Shown in pieces: positions 44,190 through 52,566 of a stretch of DNA of 64,000 nt. Location: NCBI RefSeq assembly GCF_009429125.1, contig NZ_CP045529.1, forward strand, positions 1,116,001 through 1,180,000, read 5' to 3'. The notes beneath the pieces were generated by a model, which searched no databases, was not told the DNA's origin, and saw only the letters and a list, made by a program, of their open reading frames with translations. The DNA comes from Luteimicrobium xylanilyticum. Its GTDB lineage: Bacteria > Actinomycetota > Actinomycetes > Actinomycetales > Cellulomonadaceae. Made by a program: the position numbers and the translations under genes. Position 1 is the stretch's first letter; the number at the start of each line of letters is the position of its first letter.

Positions 44190-44807
44190 ATGGACGCGGT
44201 GCTCGACCCGCGCCTGTTCGTCGGGGTGTTCGTGACGCTGTTCGTGATCATGGACCCGCCGGGGACGGTGCCGATCTTCCTGGCGCTGACCAGCTCGATG
44301 ACCTCGAAGCAGCGCAAGGCGGCGGCTCTGACCGCCGTGTTCGTCGCGCTCGGCGTGATCGTCGTGTTCGCGCTGTTCGGCCAGTCGATCCTCAACTACC
44401 TGCACGTCTCGCTGCCTGCGCTCCAGGCGTCAGGCGGCCTGCTGCTGCTGCTCATCGCGATGGAGCTGCTCACCGGCAAGGCCGAGGACCCGGAGCCGAA
44501 CGCGCGTGGCGGCAACGTGGCGCTCGTGCCCCTCGGTACCCCGTTGCTCGCCGGGCCGGGGGCGATCGTCTCGATCATGGTGTTCGTCCAGAACGCCGAC
44601 GGCGCAGCCGACTACGTCGCGATCTTCGCCGGGCTCGTGGCCGTGTGCGTGTGCCTCTGGCTGGCCATGCGGTTCGCGAACGTCATCCACCGCGTGCTCG
44701 GCGAGTCGGGCACGACCCTCGTCACGCGTATCGCCGGTCTGCTCCTGGCCGCGATCGCCGTCCAGATGATCGCGGACGCGGTGACCGCGTTCGTCAAGGC
44801 GGCCTGA
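44190..44807 (+). CDS. MarC-family integral membrane protein
   Basis: A 205-residue protein with six predicted membrane helices and the MarC signature FVTLFVIMDPPGTVPIFLAL and a second half-repeat VPLGTPLLAGPGAIVSIM. Despite the name, MarC members are not proven drug pumps; function is unknown. It lies in an apparent operon with the PHP gene upstream and the small membrane protein downstream. Confidence 0.92.
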   Translation: MDAVLDPRLFVGVFVTLFVIMDPPGTVPIFLALTSSMTSKQRKAAALTAVFVALGVIVVFALFGQSILNYLHVSLPALQASGGLLLLLIAMELLTGKAEDPEPNARGGNVALVPLGTPLLAGPGAIVSIMVFVQNADGAADYVAIFAGLVAVCVCLWLAMRFANVIHRVLGESGTTLVTRIAGLLLAAIAVQMIADAVTAFVKAA

Positions 44808-44834
44808 CGGCCCCCGACCTGTGAGGACCTGCCC

Positions 44835-45446
44835 GTGCACCCCTCTGCCACCACGTCGACGTCCGGCGACGCGCCGCTCGACGCGATCGCCGCGATCGCC
44901 ACGCTGCTCCTCGCGCTCGGCCTCGTCGTCCCGTCGCTACACTCCGCCGCCCGACGACGACGCACGGGGGACGACGCGCGCGGCGGCGGTCCGGCGGTGG
45001 TAGCTGCGGGCGTGGGCGTGCTCGTCGGGGCGGCGGCGCTCGTGGCCTACGAGCTGGGGGCGGGCGTCGACTGGTCGGACGCGCTCCTGGCCCTGCCGAT
45101 GATCAGCGTGCTGCTGTTCGTCGGGGTGATCGCCGCCGGTCTCGCGGTCCAGGCGCGTCGGGGCGTGCTCGGCATGCTCGCCGCGTTCCTCGCGCTCGCG
45201 GGGAACTTCGTCCTCGTGTCGACGATCATGTCCGCGCTCATGGGCTCGGTGTTCGGCGAGTACCCGGGGGCGCCGAGCTGCACGGCGGCGACGTGCGCGT
45301 GGGGGGCGGCCCGTGGGTGGGGCGGGATCTGGACCGGGGTTGCGCTGCTGGCGCTGTGCTGGCTCGTCGGGAGGCTCACCCGGCGGGCGCGCCCGGACCA
45401 CGAGGCGCCCGACCGGGTTGCCGTGCGGGAGCTTCGGCAGGGCTGA
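44835..45446 (+). CDS. Small hypothetical membrane protein
   Basis: A 203-residue protein with four hydrophobic segments (about 18-38, 52-74, 82-105, 110-135) and a further one near 165-185. A loop with GAPSCTAATCAWG may hold a disulphide outside the membrane. GTG 44835 follows GAGGA by nine bases. I do not recognise a family. Third gene of the PHP-MarC run. Confidence 0.72.
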   Translation: MHPSATTSTSGDAPLDAIAAIATLLLALGLVVPSLHSAARRRRTGDDARGGGPAVVAAGVGVLVGAAALVAYELGAGVDWSDALLALPMISVLLFVGVIAAGLAVQARRGVLGMLAAFLALAGNFVLVSTIMSALMGSVFGEYPGAPSCTAATCAWGAARGWGGIWTGVALLALCWLVGRLTRRARPDHEAPDRVAVRELRQG

Positions 45447-45452
45447 TCCCCG

Positions 45453-45773
45453 TCAGGCCCCGGCCGGACCGGGGGCGCTCCCCTCCGCGCGTCTGCCGGT
45501 CTCGCGCTCCCACGCGTCGAGCTGGGTCGTGAGCGCCTTGGCGAGCTCGAAGACCTGCTCGGGCGGGATCCGGACCCGCGTGACGACCCGTCCCGAGACG
45601 AGGGGGTGCGCCTCGCCGGTCGCCTCGTCGACGTTCGGCTGCGGCGGGTGCTTGAGCGCGACGAAGTCGATGACGAACGTCGACGGCGTGTGCCACAGCG
45701 ACGCGAAGTCGGCGGGGACCCCCACCTCCACGTCGTCGGGGACGTCGATCTGGAGCTGCTGGGTCTCGGGCAC
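45453..45773 (-). CDS. DUF3467 protein
   Basis: A 106-residue soluble protein whose central pattern (GVPADFASLWHTPSTFVIDFVAL, VVTRVRIPPEQVFELAKAL) matches DUF3467. Function unknown. GTG 45773 has GAGGAG nine bases upstream. Its stop is seven bases from the convergent small membrane protein gene. Confidence 0.85.
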   Translation of the reverse strand: MPETQQLQIDVPDDVEVGVPADFASLWHTPSTFVIDFVALKHPPQPNVDEATGEAHPLVSGRVVTRVRIPPEQVFELAKALTTQLDAWERETGRRAEGSAPGPAGA

Positions 45774-45903
45774 GATGCTTCTCCTCGGGCGGACGGGGCC
45801 TGTGGTGCCGGCGGCGGGCGACGACGGCGTTCCCTCAGCCTCGCAGGTCTCCGCGGTGTCGCGCTCAGGGAGCGCTCAGGTTGACCCGCGTACCGTAAGG
45901 AAC

Positions 45904-46551
45904 GTGAGTCAGCACCCGACCGATCGCGCACCGTCACTGAGCCCGTCCACGGCCAAGGATGTCCGTCGCCTCATGATGACGTACAAGTTCGGCATAGACG
46001 AGGTGATGACCAAGGTCGGAGTGCTCCGCGACGAGCTCAAGCACTTCCACGACGACAACCCCATCGAGCACGTCGGCTCACGCCTCAAGTCCGTCGACTC
46101 GATCGTCGCCAAGGCGCGCCGCAAGGGCATCGCCCTCACGCCCGACGCCATCCGCGCCCAGATGCTCGACATCGCCGGAGTGCGGATCACCTGCAGCTTC
46201 GTCACGGACATCTACCGCGTCCGCGACATGCTCGTGGCCCAGCGGGACCTGGAGGTCATCGAGGAGCGCGACTACATCGCCCACCCCAAGCCCAACGGGT
46301 ACCAGAGCCTGCACCTCATCGTGCGGGTGCCGGTGTTCCTGTCCGACCGGGTCGAGGAGGTCGTCGTCGAGATCCAGCTCCGGACCATCGCGATGGACTT
46401 CTGGGCGAGCCTCGAGCACAAGATCTACTACAAGTACGACCGCGAGGTGCCCCACCACATCACCGACGCCCTCAAGCTCGCCTCCGACGTCGCGATGACC
46501 CTCGACCAGACGATGGAGCGCATCCGGGACGAGGTCATCGCCGCGCCCTGA
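45904..46551 (+). CDS. Small alarmone synthetase (GTP pyrophosphokinase, RelA/SpoT domain)
   Basis: A 215-residue stand-alone (p)ppGpp synthetase without hydrolase, TGS or ACT domains, of the RelQ/RelP size class. Motifs: IEHVGSRLKSVDSIVAKARRKG (pyrophosphate-donor site), DIAGVRITCSF, HPKPNGYQSLHLIV (acceptor GTP/GDP stacking Tyr) and VEIQLRTIAMDFWASLEHKI. It would raise alarmone levels under stress. GTG 45904 follows AAGGA. An 11-base-period direct repeat (GCGCTCAGG twice, 45861 and 45872) precedes a TTGACC box. Confidence 0.93.
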   Translation: MSQHPTDRAPSLSPSTAKDVRRLMMTYKFGIDEVMTKVGVLRDELKHFHDDNPIEHVGSRLKSVDSIVAKARRKGIALTPDAIRAQMLDIAGVRITCSFVTDIYRVRDMLVAQRDLEVIEERDYIAHPKPNGYQSLHLIVRVPVFLSDRVEEVVVEIQLRTIAMDFWASLEHKIYYKYDREVPHHITDALKLASDVAMTLDQTMERIRDEVIAAP

Positions 46552-46707
46552 GGTCGCTCCGCGGGCGCCGGGCAATTCCCTGGGCGTCGGGCGGACCTCG
46601 TGGTGCGCTGGGCGGGTCCCGATGTTCGAGATCGACAGCGCCGTGCGGTTCTTCGCCCGGCATCCGGGTGTCGCGCCCGGCTTCTGACGGGCCGGGCGCC
46701 GCACGGG

Positions 46708-48054
46708 CTACTGGCCGGCGCCCTCGTCCGGGAGCGGCACCGAAGCCGGGCTCGCGGGCTCCTGGCCGGTCCTACGCCACCGCTCGACCCACCGCATGCC
46801 GTGGTAGATCACGAGCGCGGACGCGGCGCCGAGCGCGATGCCCGTGAACTCGAGGTTCCCGATCTTCCAGTCGAAGTTCGCGATCGCGACGACGAGCGGC
46901 ACGGCGGCGCTCGCGAGGTGCACGGGGTCGGAGAAGTCGACCTTGTTCTGCACCCAGATGCGTGCGCCGAGGACGCCGATCATGCCGTAGAGCATCGTCG
47001 TGGCCCCGCCGAGGACGCCGCCCGGGATCGTCGCGATCAGCGCGCCGAACTTGGGCGACATCGACAGCACGAAGGCCGCGGCGGCCGCGACCCAGTACGC
47101 CGCCGTCGAGTAGACGCGCGTGGCCGCCATGACGCCGATGTTCTCGGCGTACGTCGTGGTGCCGGAGCCGCCGCCGATGCCCGCGAGCGTGGTGGCGACA
47201 CCGTCGGCGAACAGCGCGCGGCCCGTGAGCGGGTCGAGGTCCTTGCCCGTCATCGCCGCGACGGACTTCACGTGCCCGACGTTCTCGGCGATGAGCACGA
47301 GGACGACGGGAACGAACAGCCCGAGGAGCGACCACGAGAAGTGTGGCGTCGTGAACTCGGGGAACCCGAGCCACTTCGCCTTGCCGACCTCCTTGAAGTC
47401 GAGCGCGCCGAACGTGCTCCAGCCCAGGACGTTCCCGCCGAGCCACGTGACGACGTACCCGAGCACGACGCCGACCAGGATCGACAGCCGCCCGAGGATG
47501 CCCTTGAAGAGCACGGTGACGAGCAGGATCACGCCGAGGGTGATGGTCGCCGCGGAGGGCGCGAACTTGAAGTTTTTCCACGCCGCGGGCGCGAGGTTGA
47601 GGCCGATGAGCGCGACGATCGTGCCGGTGACCACGGGTGGCATGAGCGCGTTGATCCAGCCCGCACCGGCGCGGTGCACGATCGCCCCGACGACGGCCAG
47701 GACGACGCCGGTGACGAGGATCCCGCCGACCGCGAGGTTCTTCCCGCCCGACGCCGTCGCGGCGAGGATCGGCGCGATGAACGCGAAGCTCGAGCCGAGG
47801 TAGCTGGGGAGCCGGTTCCGTGTGATGACGAGGAACAGCGCGGTGCCGATGGCGGAGAAGAACAGCGTCGTCGCGGGCGAGAAGTGGGTCAGCAGCGGCA
47901 CGAGGAACGTCGCGCCGAACATCGCGACGACGTGCTGCAGCCCGAGGCCGACGGTCCGCGGCCACGTGAGGCGCTCGTCGGGTGCGACGACCTGCCCGGG
48001 CGTCACGTGGCGCCCGTCGCCGTGCAGGCGCCAGAGAGTCGGTGTGGTGGGCAT
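46708..48054 (-). CDS. Uracil/xanthine permease (NCS2 family)
   Basis: A 448-residue nucleobase:proton symporter of the UraA type with about 14 membrane segments. Family motifs are seen: LGLQHVVAMFGATFLVP, AENVGHVKSVAAMTGKDLDP (conserved Glu) and GVATTLAGIGGGSGTTTYAENIG. ATG 48054 gives a 30-residue polar N-terminus. Likely takes up uracil, possibly xanthine. Monocistronic by its surroundings. Confidence 0.92.
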   Translation of the reverse strand: MPTTPTLWRLHGDGRHVTPGQVVAPDERLTWPRTVGLGLQHVVAMFGATFLVPLLTHFSPATTLFFSAIGTALFLVITRNRLPSYLGSSFAFIAPILAATASGGKNLAVGGILVTGVVLAVVGAIVHRAGAGWINALMPPVVTGTIVALIGLNLAPAAWKNFKFAPSAATITLGVILLVTVLFKGILGRLSILVGVVLGYVVTWLGGNVLGWSTFGALDFKEVGKAKWLGFPEFTTPHFSWSLLGLFVPVVLVLIAENVGHVKSVAAMTGKDLDPLTGRALFADGVATTLAGIGGGSGTTTYAENIGVMAATRVYSTAAYWVAAAAAFVLSMSPKFGALIATIPGGVLGGATTMLYGMIGVLGARIWVQNKVDFSDPVHLASAAVPLVVAIANFDWKIGNLEFTGIALGAASALVIYHGMRWVERWRRTGQEPASPASVPLPDEGAGQ

Positions 48055-48161
48055 GGAGCTCCTTCGCTGGGTGCGCCGCGACGTGCCGTCGAGTCCGGAC
48101 GGCGAGATTGTCGCACCTGGCGGCAGACGGCTGCGCCAGCCGCCTTCCCCCGGACGCGACG

Positions 48162-48194
48162 GAGCCCGGTCCGGCTCCGTGCCGGACCGGGCTC
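48162..48194 (-). terminator. Hairpin after the DEAD-box helicase gene
   Basis: A perfect 13-bp stem (GAGCCCGGTCCGG and its complement) with a seven-base loop lies 22 bases after the helicase stop. No T-run follows. Confidence 0.7.
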
Positions 48195-48216
48195 TCGTCC
48201 CTGGTGCCCCTCGAGG

Positions 48217-49905
48217 TCAGTCGGCCGACGGGGCGGCCGCCGCGCCGCCCTCGGCCGAACCACCCGGACGGCGCCGGCGGGTGCGGCGTCGCGTGCGCGT
48301 GCGCTCGCCGCCGTCGCCCGACGGAGCCGACGACGGCGCTCGCGTCCCGGCGTCCGGCCCGGCCGAGGCGGTGGTCGCCTTCGGCCCGGTGGAGCCGCTG
48401 CCTGCGTCGTCGCGCTGCCGCCGCTCGGACCCGCCCCGGCCGCCGCGGCCACGCGAGCCTCCGTCGCGGGATCCGGAGCCGCCGCGCGTGCCCTGCCCGC
48501 GGGGCGAACCGCCACGCTTGCCCGTCTCGCCGAGGTCCTCGAGGACCTCCGCGCCGAGACCGGCACGGACCTGCTTGTCCTTCGGGAGCCGGCCCTTGGT
48601 CCCCTCGGGGATGTTCAGGTCGGTGTACAGGTGCGGGGACGACGAGTACGTCTCCACCGGCTCCGGGATGCCGAGGTCGAGGGCGCGGTCGATGAGCCCC
48701 CAGCGGGGGATGTCGTCCCAGTCGACGAACGTGACCGCGGTGCCCTTGTGCCCCGCGCGGCCGGTGCGGCCGGTGCGGTGCAGGTACGTCTTCTCGTCCT
48801 CGGGGCACTGGTAGTTCACGACGTGCGTGACGTCGTCGACGTCGATGCCGCGGGCCGCGACGTCCGTCGCGACGAGGACGTCGACCTTGCCCGAGCGGAA
48901 CGCGCGCAGCGCCTGCTCGCGCGAGCCCTGGCCGAGGTCGCCGTGGATCGCCGCGGCGGCGAAGCCCCGCTCGACGAGCTCGTCGGCGACCTTCGCGGCC
49001 GTGCGCTTGGTGCGCGCGAACACGATCGTGAGGCCACGGCCCTCCGACTGGAGGATCCGCGAGAGCATCTCGACCTTGTCGAGCGCGTGGGCGCGGTAGA
49101 CGACCTGCTTGATGTTCTTGACGGTGGCGCCGCCGTCGTCGGGGTCGTTGGCGCGGATGTGCGTCGGCTGCGTCATGTACCGGCGGGCCATCGCGACGAC
49201 GGCGCCCGGCATGGTCGCCGAGAACAGCATCGTGTGGCGGCGCGGCGGGGTCGCGGCGATGAGCCTCTCGACGTCGGGCAGGAAGCCCAGGTCGAGCATC
49301 TCGTCGGCCTCGTCGAGCACGACGGTCGTGGCGTGCGACAGGTCGAGGTGGCGCTGGTTCACCAGGTCGATGAGCCGGCCCGGCGTACCGACGACGACCT
49401 CGACGCCCGCGGAGAGCTGCGCGATCTGCGGCTCGTACGCGCGGCCGCCGTAGATCTGCGCGACGCGCACCGTGCGGCGGCGCGACGCCGTCGTCAGGTC
49501 GTTCGCGACCTGGACGGCGAGCTCGCGCGTCGGGACGACGACGAGCGCCTGCGGCTTGCCCGGCGCGTCCAGGCGGTCGAAGCCGTCCTCGTCGGGGGCG
49601 ACCACGTGCTCGAGCAGCGGGACGCCGAAGCCCAGCGTCTTGCCCGTGCCGGTCTTGGCCTGGCCGATGATGTCGTGCCGCGAGAGCGCGACGGGCAGGG
49701 TCATCGCCTGGATGGGGAAGGGATGGACGATGCCGGCGTCGGTGAGCGCGTCCACGATCGCGGCGCGCACCTTGAAGTCGGCGAAGGTCTGGGTGGGGGC
49801 GTCGGTCGGGTTGGACGCATCGGTGGTGGCGACGTCGTCGCGCCCGGTGTTCTCGGCGCCTTCGGCGCCCGTCGGGGCGACGGGCGTGTCGGTGGTGCTG
49901 GTCAC
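48217..49905 (-). CDS. DEAD-box RNA helicase (RhlE type)
   Basis: A 562-residue RNA helicase. Motifs in order: Q-motif region (FADFKVRAAIVDALTDAGI, PFPIQAMTLP), AKTGTGKT (I), PTRELA (Ia), GTPGR (Ib), DEAD (II), SATMP (III), IVFARTKRTA (IV), VATDVAARGIDV (V) and HRTGRTGRAG (VI). After residue 440 the tail is Arg/Gly/Ser-rich, probably an RNA-binding disordered region. GTG 49905 follows AGGA. Followed divergently by the MiaE-like gene, an arrangement also known from mycobacteria. Confidence 0.94.
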   Translation of the reverse strand: MTSTTDTPVAPTGAEGAENTGRDDVATTDASNPTDAPTQTFADFKVRAAIVDALTDAGIVHPFPIQAMTLPVALSRHDIIGQAKTGTGKTLGFGVPLLEHVVAPDEDGFDRLDAPGKPQALVVVPTRELAVQVANDLTTASRRRTVRVAQIYGGRAYEPQIAQLSAGVEVVVGTPGRLIDLVNQRHLDLSHATTVVLDEADEMLDLGFLPDVERLIAATPPRRHTMLFSATMPGAVVAMARRYMTQPTHIRANDPDDGGATVKNIKQVVYRAHALDKVEMLSRILQSEGRGLTIVFARTKRTAAKVADELVERGFAAAAIHGDLGQGSREQALRAFRSGKVDVLVATDVAARGIDVDDVTHVVNYQCPEDEKTYLHRTGRTGRAGHKGTAVTFVDWDDIPRWGLIDRALDLGIPEPVETYSSSPHLYTDLNIPEGTKGRLPKDKQVRAGLGAEVLEDLGETGKRGGSPRGQGTRGGSGSRDGGSRGRGGRGGSERRQRDDAGSGSTGPKATTASAGPDAGTRAPSSAPSGDGGERTRTRRRTRRRRPGGSAEGGAAAAPSAD

Positions 49906-50203
49906 GGTTCCTCGTGTTCGTCGGGGCGCCGTCGCGCGCGGACCGGTCTCCCGCGCCGGGCTCGCGCCCGTGAGGGGCGGCCGGGGTGCGGGACGGCGTT
50001 GTCCGGGGCGACGCGTGCGCCAGGGGCCGGCAGCCGATCGTGGAGATGCGCCGCCGTCGTGGCGGGACGATCCGGACAAGGTCCGTGCCGTCGTGGTCGA
50101 TGCGGACCGCGCGTCAGGACGAGCGCGGGCCAGGAAGCTAGACGACCGGGCAACCGAGGTACCCGGCCATGGTATCGGATGCGGCCCTGCCTATCCTGGA
50201 CGG
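49906..50203. other. Divergent intergenic region, helicase / MiaE-like gene
   Basis: The longest gene-free stretch of the window. Apart from the -10 box near its right end I see no repeat, RNA gene or convincing small reading frame in it. Confidence 0.5.
50192..50197 (+). promoter_or_regulatory. -10 box of a probably leaderless transcript
   Basis: TATCCT ends six bases before ATG 50204, so transcription should start at the A of the start codon. There is no ribosome-binding site between them. Confidence 0.6.
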
Positions 50204-50947
50204 ATGGCCGTCACGAGCTCCGCGTCCCCCGCCGACACCCCTCCGCCCGGCACCGGCGACGGTCCGGTAGACGGCGCGAGCCTCGGCGAGGTGGTCGAGC
50301 TCCTCGGGCTCGTCGCGGCCTTCGAGCTCGACGACGTCCCCCGGTTCGCCGCGGAGGCGGCCGACGCGCTCGACGTCGAAGGACGGCTCGCGTACAGCCG
50401 GCGTGCCGGGGCGTCGCTGGCCCGGTGCGAGCGCGTGCTCGCCCGGATCGAGGAGCTCGGCGCGTCGCCCGTGACCGCGATGACGCCCTTCGACGGCGCG
50501 TTCGACGACTTCGACGACCGCACCCAGGCGAGCACCTGGGAGGAAGAGGTGCTGCGCGAGTTCGTCGGGCGGTCGGTCGCCGAGGACTTCTGCCGGCTCT
50601 GCGCGCCCGCGCTCGACCCCGTCTCCCGCGACGTCGTCCTCGGCGTCATGGAGGCGAGCGTCGCCGACGAGGAAGCCGTGCAGCAGCTCGCCGAAGCGGC
50701 CGCCGCGGACCGCGTGCTCTCGGCGCGCCTCGCGCTCTGGGGACGCCGGCTCGTCGGGGAGGCGCTGCGTCTCGCGCAGGCACTGCTCACCGAGAGCGGC
50801 ACGTTCGTGCACCTCCTCACGCTCGCGCGGGAGGTCGAGTCCGACCCGGCGGCGAAGGACGCCGGGTCGGACACGCACACCTGGGCGCTGCGCCAGCTCA
50901 CCGAGCGGCACGCGCTGCGCATGCGTCGGCTCGGCCTGACGGCCTGA
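50204..50947 (+). CDS. Ferritin-like (MiaE-like) protein
   Basis: A 247-residue all-helical protein of the actinobacterial ferritin-like/MiaE_2 group. Helical segments carry candidate di-iron Glu/His residues (AAFELDDVPRFAAEA, ARCERVLARIEEL, EEVLREFVGRSVAEDFC, LTERHALRMRRLGL). Function is unproven; true MiaE hydroxylates tRNA. ATG 50204 follows TATCCT by six bases and appears leaderless. Divergent from the helicase gene. Confidence 0.82.
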   Translation: MAVTSSASPADTPPPGTGDGPVDGASLGEVVELLGLVAAFELDDVPRFAAEAADALDVEGRLAYSRRAGASLARCERVLARIEELGASPVTAMTPFDGAFDDFDDRTQASTWEEEVLREFVGRSVAEDFCRLCAPALDPVSRDVVLGVMEASVADEEAVQQLAEAAAADRVLSARLALWGRRLVGEALRLAQALLTESGTFVHLLTLAREVESDPAAKDAGSDTHTWALRQLTERHALRMRRLGLTA

Positions 50948-50959
50948 GTCGACCGGAGA

Positions 50960-51187
50960 TCAGATGGTGCCGAAACCGACGCGGCGCGTCTCCTCGGTGC
51001 CGATCTCCACGTAGCCGAGCGACTCGGCCGGGACCAGGTACTGGCGTCCGCGCGAGTCCTTGAGCTGGAGGGTGCTCTCGTCCTTCAGGGCGGCGGCGAC
51101 GGCCGAGGCCACCTCGTCGGCCGTGAGGTCCGTGTCGATGACGAGCTCGCGGGGCAGGTGCTTCACACCGATCGTGACTTCCACCAC
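50960..51187 (-). CDS. DUF3107 protein (TB9.4-like)
   Basis: A 75-residue protein with the conserved DUF3107 pattern (VEVTIGVKHLPRELVIDTD, SRGRQYLVPAESLGYVEIG, ending RRVGFGTI). It is a small predicted beta-rich protein of unknown function, known as TB9.4 in Mycobacterium. GTG 51187 follows AAAGGA. It is next to a TetR gene and the MiaE-like gene, as in mycobacteria. Confidence 0.92.
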   Translation of the reverse strand: MVEVTIGVKHLPRELVIDTDLTADEVASAVAAALKDESTLQLKDSRGRQYLVPAESLGYVEIGTEETRRVGFGTI

Positions 51188-51324
51188 GGTTCCTTTCGAT
51201 CGTCTCGCGGTGGGCCGACGGGCCTACCACCTCGGACGATCCTATGGGTGGGCGAGCGTCGGACGTCGCTCGCGGGGCCCCTGATCGCTGAGCGCTGAAC
51301 GGCGACCCGCGACTCCGGTGGGGC

Positions 51325-52005
51325 TCAGGTCGCGGGCGCGACGAACGAGCGCAGACCCCGCCACGCGAAGGTCGACAGCAGGGTGCTGATCTCGGCGTCG
51401 TTCACGCGGCCGTGGCTGCCGCGGCCCGTGCCGTTGCGGCGTGCGGCGAGCCGCGCCTGCTCGGCGACCTCGGTCGCGGCGGACCGGGCGATCGCCGTGC
51501 ACGTCCGACCGAGCACGAGCGCCTGCTCGCGGTCCATCCCGCAGCGCAGGACGAGGACGTCGGCGAACGCGTCGGCGTTGACGGCGTCGGGCCGCAGGAC
51601 GCGCTCGCGGACGGCGTCGTCGCGCATGACGTCGGACTCGAACAGCAGCGCGGCGGACTGTCCGGCACCGACGGCGAACGACACGTACGCCTCGACGACG
51701 GACCGCACGACGTCGCCGCCGTCGAAGGAGACGCCCGGGTCGGCGTGCCGGGCGGGTGCCAGCGCGCCGTCGACGGCGGCGACGAGCTCGTCTCCGCGGG
51801 CGTCGACGACGGCGAGGTAGAGCTCGAGCTTGGAGGGGAAGTGGCGGTACAGGACGGGCTTCGAGACCCCGGCTTCGTCGGCGAGGTCGTCCATCGAGAT
51901 GTGGTGGTAGCCGTGCGCCGCGAACAGGCGCGTGGCGATGCCGAGGAGCTGGACCCGGCGTGCGGCACGCGGGATCCGGTGGGTCAGCGTTGCGGTGGCG
52001 GGCAC
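51325..52005 (-). CDS. TetR-family transcriptional regulator
   Basis: A 226-residue TetR regulator: HTH at about 20-65 (LGIATRLFAAHGYHHISMDDLADEA, VSKPVLYRHFPSKLELY) and a helical effector domain. GTG 52005 is chosen because AAGGGGGG lies upstream; the open frame extends further without a site. It corresponds by position to the TetR gene next to TB9.4 in mycobacteria. Targets unknown. Confidence 0.88.
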   Translation of the reverse strand: MPATATLTHRIPRAARRVQLLGIATRLFAAHGYHHISMDDLADEAGVSKPVLYRHFPSKLELYLAVVDARGDELVAAVDGALAPARHADPGVSFDGGDVVRSVVEAYVSFAVGAGQSAALLFESDVMRDDAVRERVLRPDAVNADAFADVLVLRCGMDREQALVLGRTCTAIARSAATEVAEQARLAARRNGTGRGSHGRVNDAEISTLLSTFAWRGLRSFVAPAT

Positions 52006-52188
52006 GACGTTCCCCCCTTCAGGCCTGGCTTGCGAGCCGGTGTTCGGATGGTAGAGGGCCGTGCCGACGTGTCCAAGAGCGTGCACACCAGGTGAGACGG
52101 CGGCGTCCTGACGTGCATGAACGTTCGTTTCATGAGAGGCGCGTCACATGGAGAGTGTGACCGCGGGGGCTGTGGGACGCTGTGGACC

Positions 52189-52533
52189 GTGTCCACCGGC
52201 CCCGATGACGGTCACCCGTTCGCCGCGCGGCTGCGGCTGTGCCGCGCGGCGCTCGTCCTCGCGCTCGGCTGCGTGCTGACGGCCGCGTCGTGGAGCTGGG
52301 ACGTCGAGGTCGGCGGTGGCGCCTGCGGCACCGCGTTCCGCGTCCATCCCGGGAGCGGGTACGCGGTCACGGGCGGGGAGACGTCCGACGGCGCACGGCG
52401 GGTCGCGCGTGACGAGTGCCTGCAGGCGGGTGCGTGGCCGTGGCGGGCCGGCTGGGCGACGCTCGTGGCGGGCGCCGGCGGCGCGGTCGCGCTCCTCGTC
52501 GTCCCGCTCCTCGCGCGACCACGGCGGACGTGA
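52189..52533 (+). CDS. Small hypothetical membrane protein
   Basis: A 114-residue protein with two hydrophobic segments (about 18-38 and 84-106). The loop between them has two cysteines (GGACGTAF, DECLQAG) and would lie outside. GTG 52189 is used; the frame is open to 52117. No family recognised. It ends shortly before adnA. Confidence 0.6.
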   Translation: MSTGPDDGHPFAARLRLCRAALVLALGCVLTAASWSWDVEVGGGACGTAFRVHPGSGYAVTGGETSDGARRVARDECLQAGAWPWRAGWATLVAGAGGAVALLVVPLLARPRRT

Positions 52534-52566
52534 CCCGATGTGGGCGGCGCGTGGTGGGATGAGGCC

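Noticed and set aside
46622-46687. A 21-codon frame (MFEIDSAVRFFARHPGVAPGF) after the alarmone synthetase gene
   Set aside because: No ribosome-binding site, no promoter and no homology I recognise; such short frames arise by chance.
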